DNA of 64,000 bases from Branchipolynoe longqiensis (GCA_030323885.1 CM059194.1:9844963-9908962); one strand, 5' to 3'. Counted from the stretch's first letter, positions 51,040-62,290 are shown. Made by a program: numbers and translations. The notes: generated from the letters alone by a model not told the origin.

Positions 51040-51303
51040 ATTCGGTCAAATTAAACCAATGACTTACAAATTGATACTTGTCGCTTCCTAGCCAGGTGAT
51101 CAGCATTATTAAGATACGGCAAGGACTGGCTGGCTCAGTGTCAGGATAATGTGACTGAATGAGATATTGGGTCATGGTGCTGGTGGCTTGATTTCCCAGT
51201 GGGGCAGCACTATAAAGTCGTCATGAGTGCGCACTGTCACAAGTCGGTACCCATCCTGATATGACCTTAGATGTGGCTAGGATGCAAAACCCAAAACAAA
51301 CAA
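51040..51303 (+). repeat. SINE-A, head missing
   Basis: From CAAATTAAACCAATGACTTA to CTAGGATGCAAAACCCAAAA. Confidence 0.85.
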
Positions 51304-51420
51304 AATAAACCTCTCTTCCTGCCAGTGAGGACGCAACCTGCAAGTGCCCTGCCCCCTGTCAGGCGTCCTGACAAGATCTGAGATGTTGCTGGGACGTAAA
51401 GCAACAACAAACTAACCCCC
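51304..51420 (+). repeat. SINE-A tail plus shared flank
   Basis: The AACCTCTCTTCCTGCCAGTG AGGACGCAACCTGCAAG segment and GATGTTGCTGGGACGTAAAG tail recur inverted at 53861-53975. Confidence 0.7.
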
Positions 51421-51619
51421 CCCCCCTCCCTGCAGCGTCCAAGGGATATTAAGGCCGCCGCCGCATCGGCAGCGTTATTGCTATTGTTGCTGTACTTTCA
51501 CTCGGATGTTGGGTTTTATTTGACCAGAATTTCACTTATTGAGTAAGTTATGCTTCCAAATATCATTATTTCAACACCCCAGTGAATATTCATGGTTCTA
51601 AATAACAGAATTAGATCGC

Positions 51620-51800
51620 AGTAGTGACTATTCACACATACTTGATACTAAAGGGAACTGCTTCTATCCAACCATGATGGCCGACTAGGCACTGATCACG
51701 TGGTGCTAATTGTTTGACGCAAATCCTCAATATAGTGTAGTATACATACACGTGTATTAATTAGCACATTAATTTACAGAGTGGTTAGGTGTATTGTTTC
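51620..51800 (-). repeat. Empty-site homologue of the LINE target at 49.7 kb
   Basis: Minus strand: ATCATGGTTGGATAGAAGCA GTTCCC is uninterrupted. It continues to AATTTACAGAGTGGTTAGGT at 51770, which resembles the right window edge (63975-64000). Confidence 0.7.
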
Positions 51801-51904
51801 TCTTTGCAGTTTTCTGTACCTGTTGTGTGAATTGCCAATTGTCATGTTGTTGGGAGTGGCAAGTGTTCATCTAATGAGCTACGTCCCGCAACCCCTTCCG
51901 TCAG

Positions 51905-52248
51905 GGGGAGCGGGACGTAGCTCAGGTGGTAGAGTGTCCACCTGTGAACATGTCGGTCATCCTATCGATCCTGCTCAGTGGACTCATAAACCAGTTTGGT
52001 CTATTTTCCGTTCCACCCAATGGTCCACAGCTGGTTCACCAAAGGCTGTGGTATGTGCTGTCCTGTCTGTGGGAAAATGCATATAAAATACCCCCTTGCT
52101 GGTTATTGGAAAGAGTAGCCTATGTGGCGGCAGCAGGTTAACCTCCAAAGAAATGTGTCAAAATGACCATATGTTTGACGTCCAATAGCTGATGATAAAA
52201 ATCAATGTGCTGTCGAGGGGTCGTTAAATAAAACAAACTTTCCTTTGT
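51905..52248 (+). repeat. SINE-B, full-length reference copy
   Basis: ~340 bp. tRNA-like head GCGGGACGTAGCTCAGGTGG (A box), degenerate B box (ATCCTATCGATCC). Body: GTTCCACCCAATGGTCCACA, GTGCTGTCCTGTCTGTGGGA, GCATATAAAATACCC, CTTGCTGG..ATTGGAAAGAG. 3' part: CAAAGAAATGTGTCA, TTTGACGTCCAATAGCTGAT and GTCGTTAAATAAAACAAAC. This body is one I associate with tRNA-SINEs widespread in molluscs; the family name should be checked. Confidence 0.88.
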
Positions 52249-52374
52249 CAATGACAGACCCACCTGCATTAGTGCTTCCCCAACCTGCATTCATATGAAC
52301 CCAAACACAGATATACTCCATACTGTACAAAGTATGCTGCCTGCATTGAGGCACCGACAATGTTTAACATGCAG

Positions 52375-52602
52375 GTCTTTGTTGATACATTTCTTGATGA
52401 AGGAGGGGAAATTTTAATCGCGGATGATTCATCTTCTTCATTCCACTGCTCCTTGCCCTATCCTCGTAATGCCAAGCGCCTGACTAGGAAGCGATAAGTA
52501 TAGATCTTGATGTCATTGGTTTGACTCGACTAGGGTACGAACCCGTGAATTGGAATACCACCATCAACCAACACGGTAGACGGACGCTCAACTCATTTGG
52601 CT
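52375..52602 (-). repeat. Chimeric SINE (A head, C-type tail), diverged
   Basis: Same join as 38315-38545: GGATAGGGCAAGGAGCAGTG on the minus strand. Both ends are weathered. Confidence 0.75.
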
Positions 52603-52930
52603 TCTTTTCGAATGTAAAGCGTAAACACATTTCAGAGTGCCTAAGAACGACTGGACTGTATCATATTCGCTGATTTCACCTATGTATTGTGAGTTACATT
52701 TTCCTAAAATATTTGGAGAAAATGTAGCCACTTTAAAATTGTATCACAGATCATTTCTACTCCTATTTGTCGCAAATCTAAGCATTTCCAATTTTGTTGA
52801 ACATTTCAATGTAAACATATCAATCTGATTAATAAAACTGAAAGAATAAATACTTTGGCTGTAAATCTGGCTCATTTCTGCTGACACTGCATTAAGCCAT
52901 CAGCAATCAATCAGTTTGTCAATAATACCT
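52603..52930. other. AT-rich, no gene recognised
   Basis: Nothing beyond short open frames. Confidence 0.4.
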
Positions 52931-52934
52931 ATTT

Positions 52935-53060
52935 CAAGTTACATAACCTGATGAAAGACTAGGTTCAAAACCAAAATACACACTTTAATTTGATCCTACA
53001 TATCCAATTTGGCAATTAGGTACCAGTGCAAATATTAATCAGCTTAGCGCTGCATCCAGG
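52935..53060 (-). mobile_element. TTAA-MITE, highly diverged fragment
   Basis: AAGTTACATAACCTGATGAA ... GGTTCAAAACCAAAAT... TTTAATTTGATCCTACATAT; only one terminus is recognisable. Confidence 0.5.
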
Positions 53061-53199
53061 AAATGGCAATTAAATTCAATATAGAAAGGGTAAACAAAGC
53101 CTCACGGGTACCAGTGTAGTTGAGTGTGATACCGCTGCATTACTCTGCACACAGTTGGCTCACCTATTCAATTCAATACTTTATGTCAGACTCAATATT

Positions 53200-53537
53200 A
53201 TGGCTGGTTGGTTCTTGGGAGTTTTACGTCTTGCAACATCTGAGATCATATCAGGATGGGTACCGACTTGTGACAGTGTGCACTCATGGTGACTTTATAG
53301 TGCTACCCCACTGGGAAATCAGGCCACCATGACCAGGACCCGACATCCCACTCAGTCACATTATCCTGACACTGAGCTAACAAGTCCTTGCCCTAGCCTA
53401 TTAATGCTGAGTGCCAGGCTAGGAAGTGACAAGTATCAATTTCATAAGTCATTGGTTTGAGTCGACAGGGAACCCATCTCCCGATCTCCCGCACGCGAGG
53501 CCCGTGCTCTACCGATTCGGCCACCGCGCCCGGTGTA
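53200..53537 (-). repeat. SINE-A', full length
   Basis: Tail TGGTTGGTTCTTGGGAGTTT; head CTCTACCGATTCGGCCACCG at 53507-53526. Confidence 0.86.
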
Positions 53538-53857
53538 CATTAACGTACATTAGAGGCGTTGAACTAACTGTTGTACTATAACATACTTTACAATATTAAT
53601 TCCCTTTTAACAGTTCATTACTCCAGTATAATGCCGATGTTTATTACTTCCCGGCATTCTTCATCAGGGCTGACGACACTGCAGCAGCATACAATTGTTT
53701 TCATCTGTTTCCATAGCAACAACCTTATTAGTATTAGCTGTGTTTTGGGTCCTAGGTATAATATCCGGAGCTGGTTTCAATTTCCTCTTTTCATTTATAC
53801 TAACGCGATGCCACACAATGAATGTAGGTGGCGCCCCGCTGCAGGCAGGGGGGGGGG
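53538..53857. other. No gene recognised
   Basis: Unique; ends in a G run (53847-53855). Confidence 0.4.
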
Positions 53858-54388
53858 TAGTTTGTTGTTGTTTTACGTCCTAGCAACATCTCAGATGTTG
53901 TCAGGACGCCTGGCAGGGGGCAGGGCGCTTGCAGGTTGCGTCCTCACTGGCAGGAAGAGAGGTTTATTTTGGGTTTTGCATCCTAGCCACATCTAAGGTC
54001 ATATCAGGATGGGTACCGACTTGTGACAGTGCGCACTCATGATGACTTTATAGTGCTGCCCCACTGGGAAATCAAGCCACCAGCACCATGACCCAATATC
54101 CCACTCAGTCACATTATCCTGACACTGAGCCAGCCAGTCCTTGCCTTATCTTAATAATGCCGAGCACCTGGCTAGGAAGCGACAAGTATCAATTTGTAAA
54201 TCATTTGTTTGACTCGACTGGGGTTTTGTGCTGGGGTTTTGTGCTGGGGTTTTGTGCTGGGGTTTTGTGCTGGTTTTTTTTTGTGCTGGGGTTTTGTGCT
54301 GGGGGGTCGCTAAACAAACAAACAGACTCGAACAGGGTTCGAACCCGTGGGTTGCTCAACTCATTTGGCCATCCCGTCTGGTGGAAGT
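53858..54388 (-). repeat. SINE-A with duplicated tail and internal 14-bp array
   Basis: Two tail sequences (53868 and 53965) bracket the CGTCCTCACTGGCAGGAAGA segment shared with 51.3 kb. The head is split by the GGGGTTTTGTGCTG array. Confidence 0.82.
54222..54302. repeat. 14-bp array GGGGTTTTGTGCTG, about 6 copies
   Basis: It lies where the head normally reads GACTCGACCAGGGTTCG and apparently grew from GACTGGGGTTTTG. One unit has a lengthened T run. Confidence 0.88.
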
Positions 54389-54395
54389 ATTAATG

Positions 54396-54490
54396 AGCAG
54401 CATTATGAAGTCAACCTGAGTGTGTACTGTGCACTGGTATGGTCAGCTCACTGCATGTCCTTAGATGTTGTTAGGATGTAAAACCGCTAT
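54396..54490 (+). repeat. SINE-A tail fragment
   Basis: CAGCATTATGAAGTCAACCT ... TTAGATGTTGTTAGGATGTA. Confidence 0.65.
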
Positions 54491-54840
54491 AAAACAGAAC
54501 CATTTGTTCAAAGAAGGAGTGGAATGGAAACATAAGGATGTATACCAGGCGTATAATGTACTGAAGGGCGCCCGGATCGCGGCTGGTTGAGGGTGGGGTG
54601 TGTGTGTGGGGGGGGGGGGGGGCATGTGTGTGTCATTGTGTCGTGACTAGGATGTGTTTCACGAACACTTTATTTCGCGAAATGCCGAAAACTATTTTTT
54701 TTAAACCACCGCACCTAAAAAAAAAACTAATGACAAAAAATAAAATAGAGAGCAAAAGAATTTGCGGGATATATTATATATATATTATTCAGGTATATTA
54801 TGTGATCTATATTATTTGGGTCCCATACAATACCGTTGCC
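54491..54840. other. No gene recognised; G run at 54608-54622
   Basis: Includes A-rich stretches at 54690-54745 and TA repeats at 54772-54790. Confidence 0.4.
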
Positions 54841-54938
54841 ATGCTAAAAAAAACCTCCCTAAACCGACCGCCTCCATAAATGTACCATTTAAAGTGGGTT
54901 CCATGGTCGGTCGATTTAGAGAGGTTTTTTTGTATTAT
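54841..54938 (+). mobile_element. pogo-like MITE fragment
   Basis: AAAAACCTCCCTAAACCGAC and GGTCGATTTAGAGAGGTTTT are inverted ends, matching the right half of the MITE at 26440-26513. Confidence 0.65.
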
Positions 54939-55284
54939 GATTCCTCCTTACTGCGGATTGGTTGTCGCGGAGTGAATGTATGCGGGTGCCCCCCCCCCCC
55001 CACCCCCCCACCCATTACACCTCACATGCTTGAATTATTCTTATCCTCCTTAGTGCGCTTTGGTGGAGTGCCCCCCGCACAGGAATTATTCTTATTCCTC
55101 CTTACTGCGCACTGGCGGAGTGCCCCCCCCCTCTCTGTAGGGGAGTGAATGTACGAGGGTGCACTCCCCCCCCCATCCACACACACACATTGCACCTCAT
55201 ATACAGGGGGGAATAATGTGTGTATAAGTTGCAAATATCTAAATGTGCATATAATAATTTCACCACAACATTAACATGACGCGC
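54939..55284. repeat. Degenerate tandem of ~110-bp units with C runs
   Basis: GTGAATGTA.G.GGGTGC.CCC and GAATTATTCTTATCCTCCTT / GAATTATTCTTATTCCTCCT with TACTGCG...TGG.GGAGTG occur two to three times between 54945 and 55200. Confidence 0.6.
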
Positions 55285-55615
55285 CACCGGATGCGGTGGT
55301 CCAATTGGTAGAGCGCAGGGTTCCCGTCAGGGAAAGTCGGGAGTTCGATTCTCGGTCAAGTCAAACCAATGACTTATAAAATTTATACTTGTCGCTTTCT
55401 AGCCTGACGCTCAGCATTATTAGGATAAGGCCAGGGCTGGTTAGCTCAGTGTCAGGATAATGTGATTGAGTAGGATATTGGGTCATGGTGCTGGCGGTGT
55501 GATTTCCCAGTGGGGTAGCACTATAAAGTCGCCATGAGTGCACACTGTCACAAGTCGGTACCCATCCTAATATGATCGTAGATGTTGCCAGGATATAACA
55601 CTCCAACAAGCAACC
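55285..55615 (+). repeat. SINE-A', full length
   Basis: Head GGATGCGGTGGTCCAATTGG with TAGAGCGCAGG, B box AGTTCGATTCTC; tail GATGTTGCCAGGATATAACA. Confidence 0.87.
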
Positions 55616-55884
55616 GACCAACATTACGCAAACTTTAGATGTGACAGGTTTTGTAATTGAGCCCTTGAAGCAAGGAGCTTCACTAATAAGGATTCCCGCC
55701 CCGAGGCACGCATCGGGACCAGGACATAAATCAAGGTACAAGACGGGGACATCAGGCGGGACAGCTAAATTAGGTAGCCGGTTCATAGTCATAGCAGCTT
55801 CGTGCTGAGTAAATCACCGTCGTCGTGACTTGTAGGCACTGTACAGGGTCAAAGCTGGCACGCTTCTGGTTCACACTCGTGCGC
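55616..55884. other. No gene recognised
   Basis: Unique sequence. Confidence 0.35.
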
Positions 55885-56098
55885 GCGCACCCTGACAGGA
55901 TGGCCAAATGAGTTGAGCATCCGCGTCCTGTTTTTGTAGGTCATTGGAGGCAAATGCTGATCACATTAAAGCAATGAGTTGAAAATTTATACTTGTCGCT
56001 TTTAGTTAGAATTGGCGTGTGGCATTGTTAGGATCGGGCAAGGAGCAGTGGAATGAGGAAGATCAATTGTCCGCGATTGAAATTTCCCTGGGTAATCA
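55885..56098 (+). repeat. Chimeric SINE (A head, C-type tail)
   Basis: CAGGATGGCCAAATGAGTTG head; GATCGGGCAAGGAGCAGTGG AATGAGGAAG junction; TTGAAATTTCCCTGGGTAA tail. Confidence 0.78.
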
Positions 56099-56139
56099 AG
56101 CAATGTACTAAGTACCCGCACAAAACAACTCTGATGCTA

Positions 56140-56928
56140 TGACAATATGAGTGGAGATATATCGTATCCACCCTACAGGGTATGATCAGGGGGTTGCTTA
56201 TATAGTCAAATCAAGAAGTTTAGATCTATCATATGCAACTTGCTGACATAGGTCAAGATCAGGAGGATGCTCATATAGTAAAGTATATGAATGTGGATCT
56301 ATCGCATCCCAACTGCTGTTCACATCTGGAGGGCTGCTCCTATGGTAAAGTGTAGAATGTGGATATATTGTATCCACTCTGCCGACCTAGGTCAAGGTCA
56401 GGAGGGTTGTTCATATAGTAAAGTGTATCAGTGTGCTTCTATTTATCCACCCTGAAGATGTAGGTCAAGGTCAAGAGGGCAGTTCATATAGTAAAGTGTA
56501 CCAGTGTGGTTCTATGTATCCACCCTGAAGATGTAGGTCAAGGTCAGGAGGGTTGTTCATATAGTAAAGTGTGCCAGTGTGCTTCTATTTATCCACCCTG
56601 CTGATGTAGGTCAAGGTCAAGAGGGCTGTTCATATAGTAAAGTGTACCAGTGTGCTTCTATATATCCACCCTGCTGATGTAGGTCAAGGTCAAAAGGGCT
56701 GTTCATATAGTAAAGTGTACCAGTGTGCTTCTATATATCCACCCTGCTGATGTAGGTCAAGGTCAAAAGGGCTGTTCATATAGTAAAGTGTATGAGTGTG
56801 GATATATTGTAGCCACCCTGGTGATCCAGACCAAGATCAGGAGGACTGCTCATATAGTAAAGTGTACAAGTGTGGATCTATGTATCCACCCTGCTGATGT
56901 AGGTCAAGGTCAGGAGGGCTACACAAAT
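56140..56928. repeat. 73-bp minisatellite, about 11 copies
   Basis: GTCAAGGTCA recurs at 56391, 56464, 56537, 56610, 56683, 56756 and 56902, all multiples of 73 bp apart; earlier units (56140-56390) are more diverged. Confidence 0.92.
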
Positions 56929-58230
56929 AAGTAACTATATAAACCTGCCAAAGCCAATATGCTTAACAGCATGATTAGATATGATATATATGAATAACAT
57001 TCGCCTAACATCAAGTTACAATAAAAATGCATTTAAAAAACCGTAGGTAAATGGACTAACACAAAGAATGGTAAAACCCAGATTTGGGATTGCTTGAAAT
57101 CTACGAAACCCCCACTTTTTTAATTTGTTGCTGTTCCTCTGTTATCTCCAGTCAACCATATGCGATGACAGAGACAGTCCACGTAAAAATGTAAAATTTA
57201 AGACCTAAATGCACTGGGATTGGTCCCACTGCTTCACTGGTCACAGCTGGTCCGTGTATTATTAACAACCCCACCCCAACAACATAATTCATAAACTCAC
57301 ATAACTAACTACATTAGAGTTACACAAGAATTTTCCTAACAAACCAACATTTATATACCGCTTGCCTAACTGCAACTGAACATTAAAACTTACTACAAGT
57401 TTACTAACTGAATACAGAAGATAACTTCTGCTTACATTCTAAATACTATGTAAATACTCACATTGATCTGACTAATATTGATCTGGTTATATGACACTAC
57501 TGTACCATATTGTTATGGAACATTTGGGTTTCAGAATTTCATTCTGTTACATGGTGCAAATTCTGTATTCAACAGGTATTGTACACCTTATTCTATATAC
57601 CTTTTGTGTAAATAACCCTGAATTGAAAAATGGCTGGAAGACGAGTGCTTCGGCACTGACAAAAGACTTATTCAACATATTTACCCCCAAAAAAACAAGT
57701 TACAACCGATAAACAAGAAAACGAAAGTTATCACTAAAACAAAATTGAAAAGATTTGAATCAAATTTGACGACTGGCCACGCAGTGAAAACAAATGTTAA
57801 CACACTCATCCGTTATGGTAAATACATTTATCCCAAAAGGGTTAGGGTAAATTTTTGTATCATTAAAAAAACTAATCTATATAATTTACTCCAATATTAA
57901 ATATTTGTATTAACATTAATAGTAATATTATTATGAGCAGATGTTGTCCTATACCCTGCCGTAATCCACTGCATGTTTTTTTCACGGTACTTAGGGAAGA
58001 TCCTATTAGAATTGCAGGAAGTCGAGCAAGGTAATATCCTTCTGTACTATAATTACTCACTAAGCTGTAGCTAAGATCGTCCTTTGGATTAGTCTCTATA
58101 ATTTCTATTTCTAATCAAAAGAATGCAGAGTAAGTATGGCGACTTCAAAGGTCATTCCCGATATCAGGGCAGCAGTCCTGGTTACAAAACATAGAATGGC
58201 CCTTTTTTAATTTTTAATTAAAAAAGAAAA
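56929..58230. other. AT-rich, no gene recognised
   Basis: A long stretch without recognisable repeats. Open frames of 60-73 residues (57491-57712, 57872-58060) show no known domain. Confidence 0.4.
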
Positions 58231-58330
58231 ATTGAGGCTGTATTTATACTGTCCATAGCATACAAGCCTGGGTATTCAGGCTTGTTTTCAATGCTGGCCA
58301 GCTGTAGTGTTGGTGTTATCTTGCTTATCT
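58231..58330 (+). repeat. Uninterrupted homologue of the mini-LTR copy 3 target
   Basis: GAGGCTGTATTTATACTGTC CATAGCATACAAGCCTGGGT continuing to TTTTCAATGCTGGCCAGCTG. The same text at 62294-62322 and 63151-63210 is split by the mini-LTR tandem. Confidence 0.8.
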
Positions 58331-60235
58331 GTGTGGTGTGAACGAGATAATGGGCATTGCATATATGTGCAGTGTGAACGAGATAATGAGCCTTGCTTAT
58401 CTGTTTGGAATGAATGAGATAATGGGCCTTACTTACTTCTGTGGTGTGAATGAGATAATGGGCATTGCATATGTGTGTGTTGTGAACGAGATAATGGGCC
58501 TTGCTTATCTGTATGCAATGAATGAGATAATGGGCCTTGCTTGTGTTGTGTGATGTGAAAGATAATGCAGCTTGCTTATTTGTATAGTGTGAATGAGATA
58601 ATGGGTTTTACATACACGTGTGGTGTGAACAAGATAATGAGTCTACCTGAGTTGTGTGATGTGATGGAGATAGTGGTTACTTCTGTGGTGTGAACGAGAT
58701 ATTATGCCTTGCTTAGTTGCTTCTTCTTGAAGATTTATACTGCATATGATGGATAATTCTGAATAGTCTTATTTTCACCATTAGACAGTTGGTCGATACA
58801 AAGCCTGAGTCTACACTTTTACCGACACAAGGGATTTTTAACCTCCCATCCCATATAGACATGGTATGAGAGCAACTGGCCTTTGATGACACTGTAAGTT
58901 ATTCACAGCGGTGAAAATCCAAATTGGCAGAGGTGGGGGAACAGGGATGGGTTTTGTGGCATGAATGAGATGATGGGCCTATGGTGTGGATGAGATAAAT
59001 GAGCATCGCTTATGTGGGTGGTGTGAACGAGATAATGGGGTTTGCATATGTGTGGCATGAACAGGACAATGGGCCTTGCTTAATTGTGTGGTGTGACCGA
59101 TATAATGAGCATTGGTTATCTGGCTGGTGTGAATGAGATAATGGTACTTGTTTATATGTGTGGTGCGAACGACATAATATGCCTTGCCTTATCTGTGTGG
59201 TGTGAATGAGATAATGGGGCTTGCCTAAGTGTGGTGTAACCAAGATAATGGGCCTTACTTAGCTGTGTGGTGTGAATGAGATAATGTACCTTACTTAGCT
59301 GTGTGGTGTGAATGAGATAATATACCTTACTTAGGTGTGGGGTGTGAATGAGATAATGGACCTTAATTGGATGTGTGGTGTAAATGAGATAATGAACCTT
59401 ACTTAGGTGTGTGGTGTGAATGAGATAATGGACCTTACTTAGGTGTGTGGTGTGAATGAGATAATGTATCTTACTTAGGTGTGTGGTGTGAATGAGATAA
59501 TGTACCTTACTTAGGTGTGTGGTTGAATGACATAATGCACCTTACTTAGGTGTGTGGTGTGAATGAGATAATGGACCTTACTTAGGTGTGTGGTGTGAAT
59601 TAGATAATGGACCTTACTTAGGTGTGTGGTGTGAATGAGATAATGGACCTTAATTGGCTGTGTGGTGTAAATGAGATAATGTACCTTACTTAGGTGTGTG
59701 GTTGAATGAGATAATGGACCTAACTTAGGTGTGTGGTTTGAATGAGATAATGTACCTTACTTAGGTGTGTGGTGTGAATTAGATAATGGACCTTACTTAG
59801 GTGTGTGGTGTGAATTAGATAATGGACCTTACTTAGGTGTGTGGTGTGAATTAGATAAGTGACCTTACTTAGGTGTGTGGTTTGAATGAGATAATGTACC
59901 TTACTTAGGTGTGTGGTGTGAATTAGATAATGGACCTTACTTAGGTGTGTGGTGTGAATTAGATAATGTACCTTACTTAGGTGTGTGGTGTGAATTAGAT
60001 AAGTGACCTTACTTAGGTGTGTGGTTTGAATGAGATAATGTACCTTACTTAGGTGTGTGGTGTGAATGAGATAATGGACCTTACTTAGGTGTGTGGTGTG
60101 AATGAGATAATGGAACTTAGATGGCTGTGTCGTGTGTATGAGATAATGTGATTTGCTTATATGAGTGGTGTGAATGAGATACTGAGCGCTATGGTGTGAA
60201 CCCGATAGTGACCCTTGCTTATCTCTGTGGGTGTG
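58331..60235. repeat. 36-bp minisatellite, about 45-48 copies
   Basis: Unit TGTGTGGTGTGAATGAGATA then ATGGACCTTACTTAGG. Diverged at 58331-58735 and 58950-59260, most homogeneous at 59260-60120, consistent with expansion from one zone. Interrupted by a SINE-C piece. Twelve codons per unit. Confidence 0.93.
58785..58950 (-). repeat. SINE-C fragment inside the 36-bp array
   Basis: GTCGATACAAAGCCTGAGTC ... AAATCCAAATTGGCAGAGGT; the head is truncated. Confidence 0.8.
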
Positions 60236-60299
60236 AACCAGTCACAATCATGTCATCAGATCTTTGAATAAGTCCTGGGCCTAATGTTTGATATACGCA

Positions 60300-60690
60300 C
60301 GTCCTTTCTTTCGATATAGCGATATAGCGAATGGTAGACAGGAAGTGTGAACACTTATTTGTCTCTCTTTTTTTTCTTTTTTTGGTACATTAGTTGTCCC
60401 AAGCAGGGGAAATCCCAGTCACAGACAACTGGTTTTCCCTACTCCACTGCTGGTCGATAGAAAGCCCGAGCCTACACTTTTACCAACCCAAGCGATTTTT
60501 AACCTCCCACACCACATAGACATGGTATGAGAGCAACCGGCCTTTGATGACGCTGTAAGTTATACACAGCGGTGGAAATCCAAATTGGCAGAGCTGGGGG
60601 CACGGGGAATCGAACCGCCGACCCTCAGATTAGGAGTCTGACCTAGAAAAAAGTCAGACACTCTAACCACTCCGCCACAGAGAACACCCG
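60300..60690 (-). repeat. SINE-C, full length
   Basis: TTGGTACATTAGTTGTCCCA tail at 60382; head GAATCGAACCGCCGACC ... CACTCCGCCACAGAGAAC at 60607-60687. Confidence 0.87.
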
Positions 60691-60775
60691 ACAACCCGAC
60701 AATCGTAATAGAAAGGAAAGTGTCGAACAGGTTATCACTTTTGTGTAGCTCAATATTTGCCAACCTTTCCAGAGC

Positions 60776-60832
60776 CGACAGTAGGACAGATAGGACAGAT
60801 AGGACAAGATATGACAGATAGGACAGATAACA
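60776..60832. repeat. 9-bp array (GGACAGATA)
   Basis: About five imperfect units. Confidence 0.75.
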
Positions 60833-60892
60833 CACATGCCCACGCACCTAGCCTCTATTCTACAAGTGCTAATAATACTAGGCACTCCAATA

Positions 60893-61088
60893 GGGTTGGT
60901 TCTTTGTTGGAGTTTTACGACCTGTCAACATCTAAGGTTCTCTGTGGCGGAGTGGTTAGAGTGTCTGACTTTTGGAATGGAAAATAGCCCAAACTGTAAA
61001 TGGGTCCATGTGGCACGATCGATAGGATAACTGATACCTTCACAGGTGGACACTGTGCCACCTGAGCTATGTCCCGCTCCAAGCAGGA
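60893..61088. repeat. Composite of SINE-A tail, SINE-C head and SINE-B head
   Basis: Reversed A tail (TTGGAGTTTTACGACCTGTC AACATC), then plus-strand C head (GGCGGAGTGGTTAGAGTGTC), then reversed B head (60976-61080, CACCTGAGCTATGTCCCGCT). Each is cut at the join. Confidence 0.78.
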
Positions 61089-61107
61089 TAGGTGACACCT
61101 TATACCA

Positions 61108-61708
61108 CTTGGTCCCGCCGACCTCCCGCATGAGTCTGTGGTGGCTTTCCGAACCATCTGTCGGAAAGCCACCACAGACTCATGCGCGAGGTCGGCGGGA
61201 CCAAGTGGTCCTTAGTCGCTGCCGTGTTGGCCACTCGTGGCTTACACATGCTTTTCTGCTCAAGGGGGAACCTCCCCCTGACTGTATTGGGTGTCAGTCC
61301 CCACTGACACTCAAACACATTTTACTAAGTTGCGTTGATTTTTTGGCCCTGCACCAACGGTTCTCTACACTGCAGGCAGTATGCATGACCTTTTTACTAA
61401 GGTAAAACAGGAAAACATTTTAGCCTTTTTAAGGGCAGCTGGACTGTACCACCTTATATAGTTTACTAAATGGATTCTATTAATTATTAATGAAACTTTT
61501 CTTTTTCTATGGGAATTTGTTTTCCCTTGACCACAGATATATGATTGTGAGCTTTCTAATTTAATTAGTGTCTATTGGCACATAATTGATTGTCGCTTTA
61601 CATGTAAAAGCGATGGTTTGAACAAAAAACAAACATTTCTCGCCGTGAATATGGCCTATGCTGCTGACACGGCATAAAGCAACCACCAATCAATCAATCA
61701 ATCAATCA
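61108..61708 (+). mobile_element. RNase H LINE insertion with fold-back 5' end
   Basis: Flanked by the perfect 11-bp duplication ACCTTATACCA (61097-61107, 61709-61719). From about 61151 the plus strand is the LINE 3' region: GRRDQVVLSRCRVGHSWLTH, AFLLKGEPPPDCIGCQSPLT, LKHILLSCVDFLALHQRF, then 3' UTR and (ATCA)n tail at 61686-61708. The first ~40 bp (61108-61147) are an inverted copy of 61155-61201, forming a near-perfect hairpin with an 8-base loop. The coding part is broken after 61405. Confidence 0.85.
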
Positions 61709-61829
61709 ACCTTATACCATGGCCATTATGCCGATCATGAAAAGAGAGTGTGTGGTAATCAATCTACATAATTCCGCACACATTTGATTGAATTACCAAC
61801 ATGAGGGCAGCCCCTGATGATGTTTGTTT

Positions 61830-61882
61830 GTTTGTTGTTTTACGTCCTAGCAACATCTAAGGTCATATCAGGACGGGTGCCC
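61830..61882 (-). repeat. SINE-A tail fragment
   Basis: TTGTTTTACGTCCTAGCAAC ATCTAAGGTCATATCAGGAC. The flanking GTGCCCCTGATGA/GCCCCTGATGA repeats suggest an 11-bp duplication (GCCCCTGATGA at 61810-61820 and near 61880). Confidence 0.7.
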
Positions 61883-62290
61883 CTGATGACGTCAGCACCG
61901 TGAAGACAGCCGGCTTTGTTTTGGCATTTCATTTAGTAAATGAATTTATTTATCCCCATATATCTTTTGGTAAATGAATTTGATTCATATATACATCTTT
62001 TGTCAAATGCCATAGCACTGGTGTTGCGACCGTAAGTGTTAGATGCATATATAGGCATTTACATAAATCTTGTATATGGGTTATATAGTAACTTGAATTG
62101 TGACGTAACTTGTGAAATTAAAGTGTACAGAATGCGATAAGTAACAAGCATGAGGTAGATTACATCATGTTAGTATTTATTTTTGCATTTACATGCAGCG
62201 TCCTAGTTGTTGGCGTAGGATTTCCAATTAAATAGATAATAATCCCGTTAATTACTTAGTCTTAGTTTTTTAAATTTTTTTAATATCTTT
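61883..62290. other. No gene recognised
   Basis: AT-rich unique sequence. Confidence 0.4.

Larger units (their letters stand above)
50395..51640. repeat. Nested inverted/direct repeat cluster
   Basis: AGTGAATATTCATGGTTCTA with AATAAC occurs at about 50410 (+), 50968-50990 (-) and 51588 (+). The 120-bp surroundings of the last two are inverted copies. GGCCRCCGCCGCATCGGC occurs at 50882 and 51453. A TTAA-MITE and two SINE-A pieces are inserted. Probably a TIR-bearing element that duplicated; family not identified. Confidence 0.65.

Noticed and set aside
58331..60235. CRISPR-like regular repeat spacing
   Set aside because: There are no unique spacers between repeats; units are contiguous tandem copies in a eukaryotic context.
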